From an uncultured Clostridia bacterium (GTDB lineage: Bacteria; Bacillota; Clostridia; Oscillospirales; Oscillospiraceae), in NCBI GenBank assembly GCA_947165595.1, contig CAMVAV010000008.1:1-61848 (forward strand): 61,848 nucleotides of DNA, in the 5' to 3' direction. The notes under the pieces are model-generated. The model searched no databases, was not told where the DNA came from, and was given only the letters and a program-made list of their open reading frames with translations. The translations under genes and the position numbers were made by a program. Of the stretch, positions 59,501-61,848 are shown piece by piece (position 1 is the stretch's first letter; every line of letters begins with the position of its first letter).

Positions 59501-60490
59501 CTGGACATGAGCCGCATCGAATCGGGGCGCATGACGCTCAAGGAAAAGGAGTTTTCCTTCCGCGAATTCATCCGCCAGATCGACACGATCATCGGCAGCC
59601 AGTGCGCGGACAAGGGGCTGCGGTTCGATTGCTCCGCCGGACAGACGGGCGCGCGGTTCGTGGGCGACGAGCTGAAGCTCAAGCAGGTGCTGATCAATAT
59701 TCTCGGCAACGCGGTCAAGTTTACCGATCCGCCCGGCGTCGTCACCTTCACCGCCGAGCAGACCGGCTGCACCGGGGATACCTGTCTGCTGTGCTTTACG
59801 GTCAGGGATACCGGCGCCGGCATGGACAAGGAATTTCTTCCCAAACTGTTCGACGCGTTCTCGCAGGAGGACGGCTCCTCGACCAACCGCTACGGCGGCA
59901 GCGGCCTCGGCATGGCGATCAGCAAGAACTTCGTCGAGATGATGGGCGGCGAGATCGGCGTCGAGAGCGAGAAGGGCCTCGGAACGACCTTTACCGTCAT
60001 CGTTCCGCTCAAAAAGGGGACGGAGACGGAGCCGCAGGAGACGGCGGCGGAGCAGCGGACGGACGGGCAGGCGGCGGAAGGCGCCTCGCTTGCGGGGGTG
60101 CATGTGCTGATCGCGGAGGACACGGCCATCAACGCCGAGATTCTGATCGCGCTGCTGGAAATGGAGGAGGTCACCTCCGAATGGGTCGAAAACGGCGCGC
60201 AGGCGGTCGAGCGCTTCGGGCAGAGCGAGGAAAACCACTTTGACGCCGTGCTGATGGATATGCGAATGCCGGTCATGGACGGGCTTGCCGCCACCCGCGC
60301 GATCCGCGGCCTGGACCGGGGCGACGCAACGCGCGTGCCGATCATCGCGCTCACCGCGAACGCCTTCGAGGAGGACGTGCGCAGCTGTCTGGAGGCGGGC
60401 ATGAACGCGCACCTTTCCAAGCCGGTGGACCCGGACCGGCTCTATGAGGCCATGCGGCGGCTGGTCCCCGGCGCGCCGCCGGGCGGATGA
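56516..60490 (+). CDS. hybrid sensor histidine kinase with two extracytoplasmic sensor modules
   Basis: GTG 56516 follows GGGGGG. The product is 1324 aa. An N-terminal membrane domain (about 5-225) with seven or so helices is followed by a TM-bounded Cache-like sensor (about 250-500: SDWHIIPGFDAPPDYR, RLWYLGAKDHPGEAYI). A second TM-bounded sensor lies at about 625-890 (RPWYRDTERSATGFSISAPY). The HisKA has H948 (AQMSHEIRTPMNA) and is followed by HATPase (DTGAGMDKEFLPK, GSGLGMAIS). The receiver domain (1195-1315) has D1248 (VLMDMRMPVMDG). Both sensors have the WYLGAK/WYRDT ligand strand of dCache domains. No output regulator is next to it. Confidence 0.92.
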   Translation: MKDSILELAAFLLTLFCLTYSMTVRRKLYIPLPSGLRAALRDRHCGFLIMLVTVALSTAGSMARMLAQDMHAAASVQLLLNMAYYIFHNMLPCFLALYVLKLSRPEKKQHILFFLPLLFGQLLILTNPVTRLCFYIDESLRYHRGSGIWMLYAVAAFYAVIGILYYIRFGGALSKTDRMAALILLIVALVGVAVQALWSVKVEQFFEAVALFGCMVMLEREEGSAEDGARERNSLLAAIVLTFMAVILMNAMLIRNMADTQSDLIGNFQLDVIRGELQDTIRGAETDVLLAAIGAEQLVGPGSSREAVERYIKAQRESHLGNESFMNLYIAGSDWHIIPGFDAPPDYRASSRLWYLGAKDHPGEAYITEPYLDADTGTMCFTVSEMLSDGETVVAMDLNFTQAQRSIQRMTNGTDQTAMIVTSGGLIAGYTDMSLVGERADEKLPEYAEVLRRVTMSREHGSFRVRLHGRPCTIFSSETGNGWYLILAEDNETLYAESNRRIIMMTAVNLLMLVVIMAFYIVSSHNRRRTAEAEAESRRFINGISGRLRESAAQLQRLGDERLISEETDAAALAGQVREAGQKLSELVDGIRSFALLQREREREAERQKEERHAAFSRAPSRNARNGVIVTFLLAMLILLFFCVRISLTAGNIRMNQDADRYEIQLDTWTAQQKSLLFLLTDIISAKPELMEDYDGAVHLLNGIARQYPEISSCYLANPYAAHTIITETGWVPGPEYKPEERPWYRDTERSATGFSISAPYYDAETGCYCVTFSRTVTGETGEFLGIFGIDVYLDELVNVLDENDSDRSFAFLVDAEGLIISHPNPDYQMTPESSVSVEDTEYADAYNKDGVAILRDHTGRLVACIHRETGSGFTILAATAWWDVYGSVVLVTLVTLALFGMCIMIVVRLINRLILWQDDVNRRLVEAADAAVKADQAKSRFLAQMSHEIRTPMNAIIGIGNLALQSPGVSPQTHEQLEKINVSARHLLALINDILDMSRIESGRMTLKEKEFSFREFIRQIDTIIGSQCADKGLRFDCSAGQTGARFVGDELKLKQVLINILGNAVKFTDPPGVVTFTAEQTGCTGDTCLLCFTVRDTGAGMDKEFLPKLFDAFSQEDGSSTNRYGGSGLGMAISKNFVEMMGGEIGVESEKGLGTTFTVIVPLKKGTETEPQETAAEQRTDGQAAEGASLAGVHVLIAEDTAINAEILIALLEMEEVTSEWVENGAQAVERFGQSEENHFDAVLMDMRMPVMDGLAATRAIRGLDRGDATRVPIIALTANAFEEDVRSCLEAGMNAHLSKPVDPDRLYEAMRRLVPGAPPGG

Positions 60491-60515
60491 TTTGCTTTTT
60501 CGCCGCAAAACGGCA

Positions 60516-60544
60516 TTGCAATTTTTGCGCGCTTGCCTTATGAT
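60516..60544 (+). promoter_or_regulatory. sigma-A promoter of glgA
   Basis: TTGCAA, 17 bases, TATGAT, about 45 bases before the start codon. Confidence 0.75.
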
Positions 60545-60590
60545 AGGGGAAAAATCGGCATACCGAAACGATACGGGAAGGAGAACGAGC

Positions 60591-61848
<1,258 letters not shown>

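Overview
The window looks like chromosome of a high-GC, Gram-positive gut Clostridia (Oscillospiraceae-like). The basis is inference from purine-rich AGGAGG ribosome sites, consensus sigma-A promoters, CCA-encoding tRNA genes, SLH-domain surface proteins, InlB-type repeats and zinc-ribbon membrane proteins. No species-level assignment is possible from sequence alone. || Region 1 (1-20.5 kb) is accessory. It holds intact RNA-repair genes: an RtcB RNA ligase (374-1573), an RlaP/YcgL-family nucleotidyltransferase (14056-15066) and a 213-aa partner. Three full-length accessory tRNA genes lie beside them, Leu-CAG, Tyr-GTA and Ser-TGA, and two of these lack the near-universal U33. Between these lie a P1-family peptidase, a GGDEF protein, a 1548-aa protein with a papain/C39-like protease head behind a perfect promoter, a small alarmone hydrolase, a DUF523 protein and a thioesterase. 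Scattered through 1.6-2 kb and 11.3-20.5 kb are short or internally deleted genes joined to unrelated fragments: XRE/tRNA, Smr/deformylase, rhodanese, macro domain, AAA/relaxase, LigT, RecQ and DprA. They read as scars of a mobile element that lost DNA by many internal deletions. || Region 2 (20.7-32.2 kb) holds cell-envelope genes: a DUF3592 protein, an SLH-anchored GH3 beta-N-acetylhexosaminidase, a large lipoprotein, a DUF362 ferredoxin protein, zinc-ribbon membrane proteins (one split by an in-frame TGA) and a short FtsZ-like GTPase without the usual C-terminal tail. || Region 3 (32.3-41.7 kb) has two divergent surface proteins built from LRR, InlB-type and SLH modules. One carries a papain-like protease domain, the other near-identical 225-bp repeats. 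An ankyrin-repeat protein follows. || Region 4 (42-53.9 kb) is one catabolic locus: an FAH-family hydrolase, a lipoprotein-fed CUT2-like ABC importer, an M24 Xaa-Pro-type peptidase, an AraC regulator and a five-gene flavin/iron-sulfur dehydrogenase related to HcnABC, D-hydroxyproline and dye-linked proline dehydrogenases. The joint reading is import of a proline- or N-substituted amino-acid-containing compound, cleavage, then oxidation. || Region 5 (53.9-61.8 kb) has a minus-strand membrane redox operon (ferredoxin-membrane-thioredoxin fusion, CXXC membrane protein, SpaA-like lipoprotein), a hybrid histidine kinase with two extracytoplasmic sensor modules, and the start of glycogen synthase, cut by the window end.
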